Shown: positions 49,221 to 62,298 of the stretch, one piece after another
Position numbering within the stretch: position 1 is the first letter of the stretch
Layout: each line of letters starts with the position of its first letter
Assembly (NCBI GenBank): GCA_029532415.1
Contig: JAQOTA010000065.1
Location: 1 to 64,000 of the forward strand
From: Marasmius tenuissimus
Lineage: Eukaryota > Basidiomycota > Agaricomycetes > Agaricales > Marasmiaceae
DNA: 64,000 nt
Direction: 5' to 3'
Program-made: the position numbers and the translations under genes
The notes under the pieces: generated by a model
Told to the model about the DNA's origin: nothing
Database searches by the model: none
What the model saw: only the letters and a program-made list of their open reading frames with translations

Positions 49221-52200
49221 ACGATGTTCGTTACTTTTTTATTCTTTTTTTATATTCTTCAGACTGGAGGGTTGATGGCTTTTCACGTTCTGAAGACATT
49301 TCCTTCCTCTATCAAAGACTTTGACATTGAACTCTCAAGCTTTCCGTTTGCACATCATTTCATGACACATCCGTATCCATCTGGATGCTTTTACCCCTGC
49401 AATTCAACATATCCCCACCTACCGTATATCCTTTAACTTGCTCATCGCTTTCGCAGTTCATGACCTCTTGCACATCAATGTACATCTACCACTCACGACT
49501 ACAACAAAATAATTTGTATATCGATTCACTCCAAAGTCTTAGTCCTTCAGCCCCTCGCTACGCGAATTGACCTGGATACTGTATCCGCTGTTTCGAAGGC
49601 GTTACCAAAGATCGAGGAGACAATTCCGTTGAGTTACTACTCAGATGAAACGCGGGCGCGGACGTCTCCAACAGGCATCCTATCCTGAGACACCTCACCC
49701 TTCTATTTTCCCGACATACCGCAAACCAAACGAGCAGAGTTTCCACGTTACCGTGTCCTACATACGAAGTTTCGCGCGGCCGGTGATGTGTGGTGTCTTC
49801 CAGGAAGCCCGGGCATTTATCGCAAGGGATCGTATGCGAGTTCATTGGTGACGTCTCGTAGACTTCGAGTTCATATTGGCCCAAGGTAAGTGTTGTGCAT
49901 CTGAAATATGCTGATGATGAACTCTTCTCTTAGAACAAAATGCGAAGACGTTAATCATCAGCGCACTCTTCGTCGGCGGGCGATCATTCAACATTGCCTC
50001 GAAAACTAGATTAGAGGTCGATTTCGATAACTCGCGCCCGGTCTTTCCGACTAGTTAGGTCAAATGCGCAGTAACCGATTTTGATACTCACAGCCAGTGC
50101 CAGCTGGCATTTAACATGCCTGTTAAGGGTGTCACTGGTGTTGAGAGCTGGGGAAATGGAGAACCGGCTTCACGGGCGAACCGACATCTCCTTCCCGAGA
50201 CTAGCGCTGTATGGCCCCTGGTACCGCACACAATATTTTTCGGTGACGCCGTTCGGCCTAGGGACCCAGGGGGGTTCCGTGAACAGGTTCAGTTCCGAAG
50301 TTTGAAGTCATCGTTGCAACTTGCTCTCCACTCATACCAAGAAATCTCATTTAGGGCTGTTTGCCCCACAGGTGGCTCTTCCCAAGTCCAGAACCACAGC
50401 ACGGATGCGCATAGCCTACTTTGGCCTATGATGAATGGCGAAACGTCACTGGGAGCTGACGAAAGGCTCCCAAACGGATGTGGACTTGGTCGGTTCCTTT
50501 ACTCTGATGTTGTAGGACCTTGCAGGCTTTCATCGGGAAGATCTGCGGCTTCTCCAGGGTGTAAACATAGGGACCGAAGCCAGCTGACTCTCGTCTCTGA
50601 CAGGACCGTACCGCTCGAGCCAGTCTGGGCGACTGCGGCTTACCTCTCGAGCAGTGATCACTGGCGCACGGCAGTAATATCTCTGCGCCGTATGGGAAGC
50701 TCCACTCAACAACGACATCAACGCTTTTCCCTTGGTTTCTAGCATCGCTCGGTGGTGCTCGGGAAGGAGGAGTTGGGTTGCTAGTGGGTTACAGATACAT
50801 CATAATGATTGTCCCGAACCTAGAAGCCCGTTCTCTGAGCCATCCCTCTTTTTTCCCGCCCCGTCTGGTGGAACTGAGTCTGTTACACCTGCTTCTTCCT
50901 CCAAGAAGCAAGCCGAAGCATGCGCGCCACCCGCATACCCACTCGTCACTCGTCAGGTCCCTTTGATCCTCCCTCAGAAGCTCCGTTCCACTTACCATCT
51001 CCCATTAGTACTGGGGCGGGCTCCTTCCGTTCACCCATTCTAGTCGTTTATAAATCGTCATCGCTCTGTTGGTGGATCCTGGTCCCCGTCTAGAACGCCT
51101 TCTTACCCGTCTCAAAGAATACATCCAAAGATTACAAGATTGGAGATTGTGAGTGCTATCATCCGCTCTACCCCGAGAAACCCGTACACGAAGCCTCCAT
51201 AATGTCTGATAGTCCATCCCCTCGGCTCGGCGCTGATGCTACTGAGCTACAATCTGGGGTTCTTTCTCCAACTCTTCTGCCTCTGGCGGCGTAGGTGCAT
51301 TGGGTTGCGTTGGCGCTTCTCCGACTCGAACCGCACTTATCGTGGAGATATCGGAGGACCTACGCCCTACAGCAGACGAGTACTACTCAATATGTTTAGG
51401 AAACCGTCTACGTGGGCTCACATGCCCATCGAGTCTGTGCGGTAGGATTCTAGGAACGACATATTGGCCCGGACGCGCTGCCTGGTGCGTGGAACGAGGC
51501 GCCCGAAACCTTGTTTTTTCTCTATACCATCTCTCCGGGAACCAATACTTGTGGTATGTCTATCAGGTGTTCAAGCAGGTTTCGTACACTCCGAGTCGGT
51601 TGGAAGTCCTTCTCAAGATTCCAGATACACTTCGACTTCGCTGTTCATCATCAACTTCGTGCCCAGTGTCCCTTAGCAGCAACTCTCGAGGCAAGATGAC
51701 TGAACAGGGAATACCGGGGCCGGGTGCTTGTATACAAAAAAAAAGAGGGTGCCCATAGCGAGAAACGACATGCTTCTGTCTGGCCGATCCCACTCTGGAT
51801 AAATGTTGGGTGAATTGAAATGTTGGCGAGGATAGATTCTCATCGGAGATGAGGCACTTTTTAATCAATAATCGCTTTATTGCATCCTGCTATTCGAGCG
51901 AGCACCCTCGGGGACTTTGAACTTCGTTTGGGATGACATTTATGGTGCGCATAACGACACGTTCACATTGGCGGGTTAATGTACATGTACCCCATGGCTT
52001 CTCAGCATTGTCGAGGGGCATGGGAAAACAGATCATGATGTTGAGCACGAGGACCCAATCTCCTGTTGGTATTAATGAAGGCGTACAGTCGCTGAATCGC
52101 ATCTCCTGTGCACAGGGCTATAGGCTCTTTGGAGTCTGCCTATATAGAATTAAAGTACAGCCCTCTCTATTGAGAGGGGCATCGGGCTTGCAGCGAACAT

Positions 52201-53939
52201 CCTGCCTTTTTACCTGTACACCCTTGTACACCGCGGAAAATTTTGAGGGTCACACGCGTCGTTCCGTCCCCGGAGGACGAGCGTCTACCGATCCCCTGAA
52301 CCATTCCGGCGGCTTTCGGTCGGCTTCCAGAGTTTCCACTCGCCGCAAACTTGAGAGCGTTCCTTCCGGGCCTCCCAACCCTGACACCTCCCCTTGTGAA
52401 GCTGGCATGCACAGCTGGCATGTTGCACGGGGCTTTGTCCCGGAACTTCGCCCCGAAGGCGCCGGCCTTTTTCACTTTCACCGTTCTAGTCCCCATGAAG
52501 TCGAGACTAGGGACACTAATCACTAAGCACTGGGAGCCCGCTCGCCTTTAGAGGGTAGCAGGGTGACTTGATGAGAGGAGCCGTCTATTCAGCAGGACAC
52601 GGACTTCGATGCGAATCCGTGTCCGCTTGACCTCTTGACTCTTGATTTTACGATATAGCTGCTTAAAGGATGAACTCCACTTGCCACAAGGGTATCGACA
52701 TTCGGAACATACAAATCCGGCCTCCGAGTGGCGGCGCGAGAGTGAAAAAAAAAGTATCCGGGTCCTGAATTCCGTGTTTCGGAAAAACCGCGTTGTGTCG
52801 GTGTAGGCCACCAATGAACTCAGGGAGATCTCAGAATGTTCTATGGCCATTGGCTGGTGTATGTGGCCGGAGAGTACGTGAAGTTGTGCCGTGTGCAGGA
52901 GCCTTCTTGCGAAGCCAGATTGAGATCATGGAGGAAGATTTACATACTACCTCAACTCCAACCATGCTCGTAATATATGTCTAAACAGACATACAGTTAC
53001 TCCTCATGTTGACGGAATAACAAGCTCAAGGTTGTATTGGAGTAGTTTTACCTTCTTCGGAACGGTGATAACGTTCTAACACCCGAAGTGGAATGCACGG
53101 GAAGTTGAGGAAGAAAAGGAAGGAACTTGACTTGTCCACGACCTCGAGCTCAAGACTTTAACACAACCGATGGACGGCACCGTCGATAGAGGGCTCACAA
53201 AAAAGCACCGAAAGGAAGACGATCGAGGGTAAGAGGTTCGATGGTGATCAGTGCTGGACGGTGTGGGCTGACTTTGTAGTTCTACATGATCATCGGATTG
53301 CGGAGTAGGCTGCGAGTTCTCCAAGTTGTGTTCACACTGTAGGCGGTCTATCGAAAACTCGGAACGTTACAGTATAAAGATTAACCCTTGATTTAATGAT
53401 ATCGATTGAACGAGGATCCTTGTCCCCCGTTCCACTTACGGTTAACCTCAGGACGGTAGTGACTGAATCAGTGAAAGTAACTTAACGGGAGGTTGAAGTG
53501 GTAAGTACGTTCAGCATCCGGGCGGCGTTCGATGCTAGAAGGACAGTGCCATACGCTTGAGTCCTCGTTTTGCTTGGATGTACACAGGCATGCAGTCTTG
53601 GAGAGGCTGGTCGCACGCCACTTTCATATCCTTAGCACGGGGCCCTCGAGGTTTGTGACTACAGACTTGGCTGGACGAGTTTGGAGGAGGGTATCCACCT
53701 AAAGCAGCTGAAATTCACGATCAAGAGCCAATTCAATGTGTACCTGCGAACCTCCACTCTATAGCCGACCTCGGTTGACAGCTTCAACCGCTTACCCCAG
53801 GTTAACCCAAGGCACTCCAAGTTGGATGAGGAATTCTTCTCTTGATTCTACAAGTCTACAGCACATATACAATCCATTTATCAACTTCTTTTGATCTTGT
53901 AAAGTAGCTTCGCTTCATGTCCGCAATGATATAAGAGAC
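49221..53939. other. Gene-poor region, possible decayed genes
   Basis: About 4.7 kb. Frames at 49645-49851, 50116-50742, 50732-51043, 51300-51758 and 51933-52526 (plus) give Ser/Pro-rich or mixed translations with no family motif. A GTAAGT...TTAG pair at about 49885-49934 looks like a small intron, hinting at a short spliced gene or untranslated region. The 50.7-51.7 kb stretch could be a decayed coding region. No repeats, transposase or tRNA were found by eye. Confidence 0.3.
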
Positions 53940-55458
53940 TTAGAGAGTAGGCTTCTTGATGAAGGTGAAACCCTATGGGTGGCTTGTAAGACACGCGATA
54001 CAACTTGCGGAAAAAGAAGGAACGTACAGTCTGAATATTGGTCTGCAGATCGGGGATGGCAGCTGCGATGAGCTTCTTCTCTGCCTCGTTGATGGTTCCG
54101 AGGGGGTGGATCTTAGCAACACCCTCAGGCTATGAAACATATGTTGGTCGTCAGCATGTGTCATAGTTGGTGATCAGATGCTGGAAGACGTACACCAAGT
54201 TCGACTCTAGAGGAGAAGAATTCGAGGGATGTGCCGAGTTCTTTCGTCAAAGCCTCTCCTCCAGCGGGATCAGCTGAGAGGCTGACAAATGAGGGCGCGA
54301 CGATGCCCTTCTCGCCCTTGATGGCCTTGATCACCTTGAGGGCGAATTCGTAACCTGCGTACGCCATCGATAGGGTAGCAGATCCGGCACCATCCTTCGC
54401 CTTGACAACCTCGTCTCCACCAAACTGGATTCGGTGCACCAATGCATCGATGTCGACACCACTGGGAAGAGGATGGCTGGATTGAGACAGGAGAGGGACG
54501 ATCTATGGGGAAGCTAAGTCGAAGCCAACACCTTCAGTCGTAACGGATACATACGGTGACACCCGAGTGTCCTCCGACGACAGGAACAACGACAGAGGGA
54601 GCAGCAGAGCGGTCGTTGATCAGCTCAGCGACGAAAGTGGATGCTCGGACGACATCAAGAGTCGTGACACCAAAGAGCCTGGGTAAACGGTGAGTGAACC
54701 TCTCAGAGGAAAGCGTTGTGCTGCCACTAACCTCTTTGGGTTGAAAACTCCCTTAGACTTGAGCACTTCGGCCACGATGGGGACAGTAGAGTTGACCGGG
54801 TTAGAGATGACGAGCACAAACGCCTTTGGACAGGTAGCTGCGATGCCTTCCGCCAGGGTCCGTACAATGCCGGCGTTGATCTGTTCCGATAATCATGAGG
54901 ATTGTGCTCAAGTCGTACTTTACAGTCGAGCGTACCTTGAAGAGATCATCACTGTAGGTAGGGATTTGAAAGTATGCATGAATGCTGTCAACTGCATGTG
55001 AAACTGTCAACAAGAGACTAACCGTGTCATCTAAACGGGCAGAGGTCAGAGTTTTAGTGTAAATTAAGTGATTGAGCACATACTCCGGGTTTCCGCGGAA
55101 CGCCAGCAGGGATAATAACAAGCTCGGCGCCAGTGAGAGCTTTGTTCAAGCCGTCATCGGGTTGCAAGTGACCTTCAACCTTCGCTGGGGTTGCGATATG
55201 AGAGAGATCTGCGGCAACGCCAGGTGTGTTGACAATATCATAGAGGCCCAGCTATTCCACAGAAACTAGGTGAACATGAGTCAGAGGCACTTGTGACACG
55301 CACATACCCCAGTGATTGAAGTATTTGTCTTCAACAGAAGCGACAAAGGTTGACCGATACCGCCTGTTCGAAACGATCAATGATCAACGTGAATGTTTGT
55401 GAGTAACGATGGACGGATAAGCGGTACCTGCGGCTCCTAGAACAGCTACTTTGACCAT
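53940..55458 (-). CDS. NAD-dependent malate dehydrogenase
   Basis: Interconverts malate and oxaloacetate with NAD+. The start [11 protein letters not shown] runs directly into [14 protein letters not shown] across an intron, forming the NAD-binding Rossmann loop, and no mitochondrial targeting leader precedes it. Then come [35 protein letters not shown], the substrate-binding [23 protein letters not shown], and the catalytic His in VVGGHSGVT. The C-terminal part includes [15 protein letters not shown] and ends FTFIKKPTL with TAA at 53942-53940. Eight or so exons, about 335 residues, all in frame. The lack of a leader points to a cytosolic (or peroxisomal) form, although the last residues PTL are not a standard peroxisomal signal. 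It diverges from the coiled-coil gene. Confidence 0.95.
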
Positions 55459-55812
55459 TATGAGGGGATGTGATTATTCGATGGTGGTGGATGGAAGAGA
55501 GAATATCTGCTGATTGTAGCTCGATCTTCCGGAATGAGGGATAGATCACGGCTGTTGCCGAGGCCCAGGCCCGCCAGACGCGCGCTTGTGGGGAAACTCG
55601 GTCACGTGTAATTGGCGCGTCACCATTGCTTGTACATATTTAGCTCTTGTTCGGAATAGAGTATGAACTGTCTCGAGCCTTTCAAACTCGGCCATCACCT
55701 TCAAGACTCAAGGAACTTCATTTTTTCCCTCATTCTACCCTTCGTTCTAGGTTGGTTCACGTAGTCCAACTCGTAAAAGAGTTGGCACGCTCGTCCTGGA
55801 AGGCCCTCAGTC
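55459..55812. promoter_or_regulatory. Shared divergent promoter of malate dehydrogenase and coiled-coil gene
   Basis: Only 354 bp separate the two start codons, which point away from each other. The middle is GC-rich (CCGCCAGACGCGCGC near 55571) with no clear TATA box. Confidence 0.5.
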
Positions 55813-58800
55813 ATGTTTCAACGATTCACCAGTGCCTTGAGATTTGGAAACCGACACGATGATGAGCACTCGACAGCAGGTACAGCAGGTACAGCAGGTC
55901 CATCCAAGGGCGAGGTTATAGGGCGTGTGCTAGAGCAACATCCCAACCTTTCCGTTTTTCATTCGGACTCTGATGGTCGTCAATCATCGTCGAGTCCACC
56001 CACTTCACCGTCGAGGCTTCGCAAACACCCGTTCAAGCGTATCTCCAAGGGACCAGAAGAATCTCTCCGTGCATCGTCACCAACCCCATCGAAATTGTCT
56101 ATTGGAAAACCAAAGAAAGTAAGGTCACCTTTGCCTTTAGATCAGTGTAAGTGTTGCTCTTTTCATCTAGTCAACGTTTGAAATTGAACCATTTTATTTT
56201 CGTCAACAGTGAACAATCAATCTCAACTCTCCCTCGGCCGTGCAACTCCAGAGCCATCCACACCATTCACACCCACGGAACCCTCTCGCCGACCGTCCCT
56301 GGATGCCCTGCGTAATGTCGGGAAAAATGGACCATTTGGTTCGCTTCGTTCCATTCGTTCTCGAGGCTCTATGGACATGCTTCAAGCACAGCTTGACGAG
56401 CAACCCCCAGCGCTATCTCCCATTGTCACTGGGTCAGTACGTTCTATCCTACGCGAACCAAATACACCTGGCACTGGTCAGAACGTACGCTTTTTCTCCC
56501 GCGATGCGTACAAGGTCATGACTCCAGACCATTCGACAACGGATATTGAACCAAATGCGATACAATCCCTTTTCCCCCAAACCCCGCCCCCACCAGCACC
56601 ACAGCCACTCAACCACGAAGACCCGTCCTCCGTTGTCAGTCGCGCATCTTCCTCGCCGAAGAGCGGACGTCCAAGCATAGCTGACATTTTTGGTCAAATG
56701 CCCGAGCCTACTGCCCCGTCAGAAAGCCAAGCTTTGGTCGTTGCGGAGAAGTCGTCATCGATCAACATATCCCAGTCCTCTGATACCTCCAACCTCTTGG
56801 ACCTCTCCCAGGATATTCAGCTACCGCTTCTACCGCCTGGACTTGCGTTCGACATTGACTTTGACAGCGCAGTGGCTCCGCCGTTGTCGGACGACGACAA
56901 GCAACAAGAGGGCCATATGATGACTTCTACCCCTTACCGCGGTGACCAACGCAAAGGAAAAGGCAAGGAACGCGAAGTTCCCATCGACGAGGAACAACCC
57001 CTCAAACTTGAGGTGGATGATAGCATCTTCCACCACAAGGAGAAGCCCTTCAAATCACCTGGTTCTCATAGCCGAAGCCAATCGCTGAGCATGGGTCAGA
57101 CTGTCTTCTTCTCGATGATGGGTAGCTCAAAGCGTTCCTCAACTTCCTCGGTGGTTCCGTCGCTCGCCAGCGATGTGAAAACGACCTCTACTACCGACTC
57201 TCCCTCCGTGTCCTCCATTCGAAGTCGGAGTCGTGCTCTCAGCGACACCGTATTCCAGTCTGTTTTGCGTTCATCACCGTCAACGTCAAGGACGACTCCG
57301 GAGGAGGACATCAATGATGAGGCTTCTTCTGACGTTCTCGTATACAGCAACAAGGGGCCAGAGCCGGATCCATTTAGTGCTAATGCACGGACGTATTACA
57401 CCCCCCAAACTATGATACCCACGACTCCTCCGCGCGGTGTGCCTACTCACATTCGAAAGACGTCTAAGGAAGACAGCCTCATCGTATCTCTCCAGACGCA
57501 GCTGTCCCTTCAGACGGAGCTATGTGGGCAGTACCAGACGGACCTTCGGGCGCGGGACGAGCTTGTCGAGCTCTTGAACCAAAAGCTCACAGACGTTGAG
57601 AAGGAGGATACGAGGCGGAAGGGCGTGTTGAGAGCTTGGAAGAAGAAGGTTGCTGAGCTTGAGCGTGCGTGTCGGATGCTTGAAGATGAGGTGGAGGGGT
57701 CGAGGCAAGAGAGTATGGAGAGGAGTTTGATGGACGAGGCCAGTAATCAGGCACTCAGGATGCTTCATCGACAGATCGCCACTCTTGAGAGGGACAAGGG
57801 CGATATGAGCCGGAGAGAGGAGGTCTTGAGGGAAGAGGTTGCATCGCTTGAAGGGATGGTTCAGGAGAGGAGCCAGGACGTCATTCAGCTGAAGGAGAAG
57901 CTCTGGAAGCAAGACGAGAGCCAGCGTGAGCTGCAGGAAGGCATCAGGCAGGCGAACGAGCAAGTCGAGTTACTCGGGAACGTTAGTCTTTGTTTGGTGG
58001 ACGACGAAGAGTTGAGGGAGCAGCTGGCGGAGGCTCGCGCCGAGGCAGAACGCAGGACTGAGGAGGAGAAGAGGAGGCATCATGAGACTGAAGCTGCTTG
58101 GGAAAGTCAACGGACAGAGTTGATGCTCTTCGCCGAAAATGCGAACGCCGAGAAGATCAGTTTGGAGGGAGAGGTTGAGACCCTGAAACGGCAACTTGCA
58201 ACCCGGGACGACGAGTTCACGACCTTGAAGGCTGAGCTGGAGGCTCAGTGGGGACATGCGGAGAAGGCGTCGGAGAGGATTGAGGCGCTTCTTGCCGAGA
58301 AGGCCGAGATCGAGCAAGAACGCCAAGCCCTCGAAGTCAGCAAGGATATGCTGGAGCAGGATGTCAAGAACCTTCAGGACGCGAAAGTCGAGCTTGACGA
58401 ACTATGCCAGACGCTGGAGGGTGAGAAGGGCGAGCTGGAGAAGGAATGCCAAGATTTGAGTGGTGCGCTAGAAGACCTCCAGCAGAAGGTGGAGAACATG
58501 GAACTGGACTTCAATGATTCCGAAAACAGGCGCAACGAGCTCGAAGAGCAAGTGCAGACCCTTGGAAGACAGGTCCAATCGGTGAGTCACATCCGTCTTG
58601 GTAGGATCAATGACTCATGTTCTCTTCCGTAGGGCAAGGACTCAGTTCGTTACAAGCATGAGCACGCCGAGGGCCTTGCGCACAAGCTCCAAGAAAATGA
58701 GGCGCGCCTGACCGAGTTGCACATGGAGAAACGTTTCCTTGAGGAGAATGTGGCGAGATTGGAAAAGAACGTCGGCCGCGGCGACGAAGAGCTTAACGAG

Positions 58801-59817
58801 CTCAATGATCGCGTCCTTTCTCAGGAGAGGGAGATCGAGAAGCTCAGTGAGAACATGGCCAAGATGTCCCGCGAGCATACTCGGATCGTCAACGAACAGA
58901 TACGAGATCTTCAAGACACTGCAGCTCGCGAAGGCGAGGCGAGAGCTGAGCTCGAGGATCTGCTGAAACGCCAAGGCGAAGCAAACGTAGAGCTAAGGAC
59001 TTCCCGCGAAAAAGTTACCTCATTGCAGGAGGAAACCGAACGCCTCAGGAGGCAGGTCGTACAGCTTCAGCAGGATAGCGCAGATAAGGAGGTCAAGATT
59101 GTTCAGCTTATGAAGGGACGAGACCAGGACAAGGAGGACCTGAACGGACTGAACATCGCCTTGGATTCGAAGCAACAAGAGCTGGAACTGGTAAGCCACC
59201 CCTTCCCTGAGCTCCGGTCCAAATTCTGATCGTTCTTTTAGATCAAGCGAAAGATGAACGTCCGTGGTACAGCAGGAAGCACTCCTGCTCCAGCCAAGAT
59301 TGGCACTGCGCCACGACGGGATTCCGCAATGTTCTCGACTCCGTCCGCTCGCCCCTCTTCGGCACTCAGTGATTCCGGAAGGGAGAGTGTGGCCTCCGTC
59401 AAAGAGAGGAAGCTTTCTTCCGAAACGCCGGTGAAGAATCCTGCCCTTGCCCGGAGCACAAGGGCCAACGCTATTTCCAGTATTTCTTCATCCAAAAGCG
59501 TTACACCCAAACCCGGCTCGATGGGTCCTCCCCCTCGCCCGTCAGTTGGCACACCAACGCCCGCGCAACGTGTACCCTCACTATCGAGGTCGTCCTCTGC
59601 GAGTTCGACTGCTACGACCGCTTCTGTCCCCCATCGCCGTGTATCCTCAACCCAAATCCTTGACGCTAGCAAAGTACGCGCAGCCGCTGCTGCCAAACGG
59701 GCCGCCTTGGGTGGAGAAAGCCCAGCACCCAGCGAAACCGCTTCTGAAAAGGATGAGAAGGAAAACCTAGATATACGATCTAAACGACGAGCGAGTATGA
59801 TTCCTACCCCAGCATGA
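55813..59817 (+). CDS. Long coiled-coil protein, possibly microtubule- or spindle-pole-associated
   Basis: Four exons (55813-56146, 56210-58581, 58633-59190, 59242-59817) join to 1279 residues. The N-terminal 550 residues are Ser/Pro/basic and disordered, with SILR (56443-56454) followed by VRF (56485-56493) in the context SILREPNTPGTGQNVRFF. Residues of about 560-1090 form an almost unbroken coiled coil rich in Glu, Lys, Gln, Leu and Arg heptads, beginning near LIVSLQTQLSLQTELC. The last 190 residues are again disordered and basic with SP/TP sites. The domain order (disordered tail with a phosphatase-docking-like motif, then long coiled coil) resembles fungal Cut12-type spindle-pole proteins, but I cannot confirm homology. 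It could equally be another cytoskeletal or polarity scaffold. The stop is TGA at 59815-59817. Confidence 0.85.
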
Positions 59818-60286
59818 TACTGTTTACTTCCCCGCACCATTTTGATGTCTTTTCCCTTACCCTTCCTGTGCGATATCTGGACATTTGACGCTCTCATACG
59901 CTTTTTTTCCGTTGTCGATTTTAACGTCTCTCCCTCCATGTGTACGACCGTCATTCCTCTGAAAAAAGGCCACTGCTATCGTTATATGCTTTCGTTTATG
60001 CTCTGTATCTCCTCCCTCTCTTGATCTATCCTCGTGGCGATAGTTTCTTTCCATTTACCTTATCGATCTCAACGTATATTTATGCATGAATCGCTGATGT
60101 ACGGTAGAACGAATATATATCCAGGTGATGAACCAATCTCAGGGGTCGTACAACCCGCCGGAGAGCAAGTGGGACCATGCAAGCACCCTTTTGGGAGCTG
60201 CCATTCGTTCGAGTTTGCGGAGGGATATGCTTTTGTGATAGGGTCAAGACAGCGGGGTATTAACTTTGACGTAGATTACAAGCGCT
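59818..60286. other. Intergenic between convergent genes
   Basis: 3' flanks of the coiled-coil gene and the 5'-nucleotidase. T/C-rich; no gene seen. Confidence 0.45.
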
Positions 60287-62298
60287 CTACGATACAGTGG
60301 AGATCCTTCCGTCCAGTTGCACGTTGACAGTCTTCTGATCTTGTAGGTACTGGATGAGTGCCTGATCTTGAGAGTCGAGAGTGCTGAAACCTATCTGGGC
60401 GGGCCAGATGTTATCACCTCCAGCAGCGACAAAGTCCCTACAAGGGGGGTACGGGTGTTCAGCCGCCAGCGAACAATTTAGAGGTTGAGGAGACTCACCA
60501 AGTCACGATCCTGTACTCCTTAGCCGTGCTCGCGGTAATCTCCTCATCTTTGATGCTCAAACTGACAAGTCTGGATCCAGCGGCTTTGTTGGGGTTGTAT
60601 GAGAATTTGACCGTGTTCGAGACTTGAATGAAGGAGGTGATAGCGTTGCCGTTGAACTGGCTGACTTTGGAAACGACGCCCTCGAAGATTTTCCAGAGGT
60701 CGGCTCCGGTGAAGGTGACGTCTGCTACGAGGTTGCCGAAAGGGAATGAGGTCAAAACTTCGCCGATAGTGATGGGTCCTGCGTCGATGGTAGCGCGGAT
60801 ACCTGAAGAGGCATACATGAGATGGGAGACAGAGGTGATATAGAGAATCGCGTACCTCCTGAATTGAGGATACACGCGTCAGCGCTATCGGCAGTAACGT
60901 TCAGACGATATGCTAGAGTAGCATCTGTAACCAAATCGCCAAGCGTGCACTCCTGGGTTTGGCATTTTGTCTGATCCAAGTCATTGACAGTCTCAGCAAC
61001 GACTGTCGCTGCGTACGCCTCAAAGGGTTCGCGCCATTCCTTTATGGTGGCTTGCAATTCAGTATCCTGCTGGGTCGTGTTGTCTAAGTGGATGGGTGCG
61101 CCCTCGTAAGCGGTGATCTTTCCATCCTGATCGAAGGTAACGTCCAGGTAACCCATATACTCGCCCCATCGGTATCTGGGGTATTACTGTTAGACTCACG
61201 TCCGGAGCAAAGTGTGCAATGACAAATTCACTCACGAAGTGACAACAAACACCTCTTCTCCATCCAAGTTCTTCTCGATCGTTGGGTAAGGTCCCGCTGC
61301 ATTGGCCATGTCTCCCAAAAGCGTATGGCTATGGCCACCGACAATGAGGTGAATACCGCGTGTCTTCTGAGCCATCTCCTTGTCCAGGTCATATCCAATG
61401 TGTGTCATGGCAATGATCCGCTTCACGTCCGTGTTCTCGCGAATGTAGTCCGCAGTCGCCTGAATGGCCGCGATGGGATCTGAAAAGGTGGTTCCGGGGC
61501 CGGGCTTGGAGATACTCGAGGTGGTCTGAGTGGTCACTCCGATAACGGCGAGCTCGTACTCCTCAAAGATGTGGTAGGGAACCATAGTCTTGTTGAGTTC
61601 TTCGTTATCAGTTTGGACGTTTGCACAAACGACAGGGAAGGTGAGATTGTTGAGGAATGTCGCGAGGTAGTCGTCTCCGCGGTCCCATTCGTGGTTTCCG
61701 GGAACGAACGCGTCAAAACCCATTTGGTTGATGGTCTCGCTGATCTTTTCACCTCCGTAGTAGGTGAAAAAGAGCGTTCCCTGCATTTACTTGCGGTCAG
61801 CGAGAGTGACAGGTGAGATGGAAGGAACCGACCTGGAATTCGTCCCCAATGTTGAGTAGTAGACTATTCTCCGCCTGTGGCCGTAGCTCTCCCAACTTGT
61901 GTTTGAACCTGTGAATCGGAGAGGTTGGACACAAGTTGATAGTTGAATAGTGACATGAACTTGCCTGGCGTAACCAGCATAGCAGCCAACCGTAGGATCA
62001 GTGCAGTCCTGGCCCACAAGAACCTCAGTAAGACAAGAGAGTGAAGTTGGTAGACACGCACCGATCCAGAAGAACGATATTCGTCGAGATGAGCATGGAC
62101 GTCGTTCACATGGAATACAGAGAGAGAGAACTGATCACTATCAGAGTAATCTCTTTTCAGCACACCATGTGGCCCCTCGGACAGCCTTCGTGAAACAAGC
62201 CGATCTGTACGAGACTCGACAATTGCAGGCCTGAACCCAGAAGCTGAAGACACCGCAAACCCGGCAAGAAGGGCGAAAAGGGTCCTCATGGTCGCCAT
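60287..62298 (-). CDS. Secreted 5'-nucleotidase family metallophosphatase
   Basis: Hydrolyses nucleotides such as AMP to nucleosides and phosphate outside the cell. Start MATMRTLFALLAGFAVSSASG is a signal peptide (an ATG three codons later is an alternative). Metal-binding motifs of the calcineurin-like N-terminal domain are in order: NDVHAHLDE, LLNIGDEFQGTLFF, GNHEWDRGDDYLA, MTHIGYD and VGGHSHTLL. The C-terminal substrate-binding domain has ECTLGDLVTDA, ILNSGGIRATIDAGPITIGEVL, FPFGNLV and DFVAAGGDNIW. About seven exons, roughly 560 residues, ending in TAG at 60289-60287. No GPI-anchor-like hydrophobic tail is visible, so it is probably soluble and secreted. Likely role is phosphate or purine scavenging. 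Confidence 0.93.

Noticed and set aside
50116..50742. Open frame of 208 codons that might be a retrotransposon gag relic
   Set aside because: No zinc knuckle, protease or reverse transcriptase motif and no flanking repeats seen; cannot be supported.
52167..52526. Overlapping open frames on both strands
   Set aside because: GC-rich stretch leaves several frames open by chance; neither resembles a known family.
57520..58326. Minus-strand Leu-rich frames opposite the coiled-coil gene
   Set aside because: They are the mirror of Glu/Lys/Gln codons of the long coiled coil and have no independent support.
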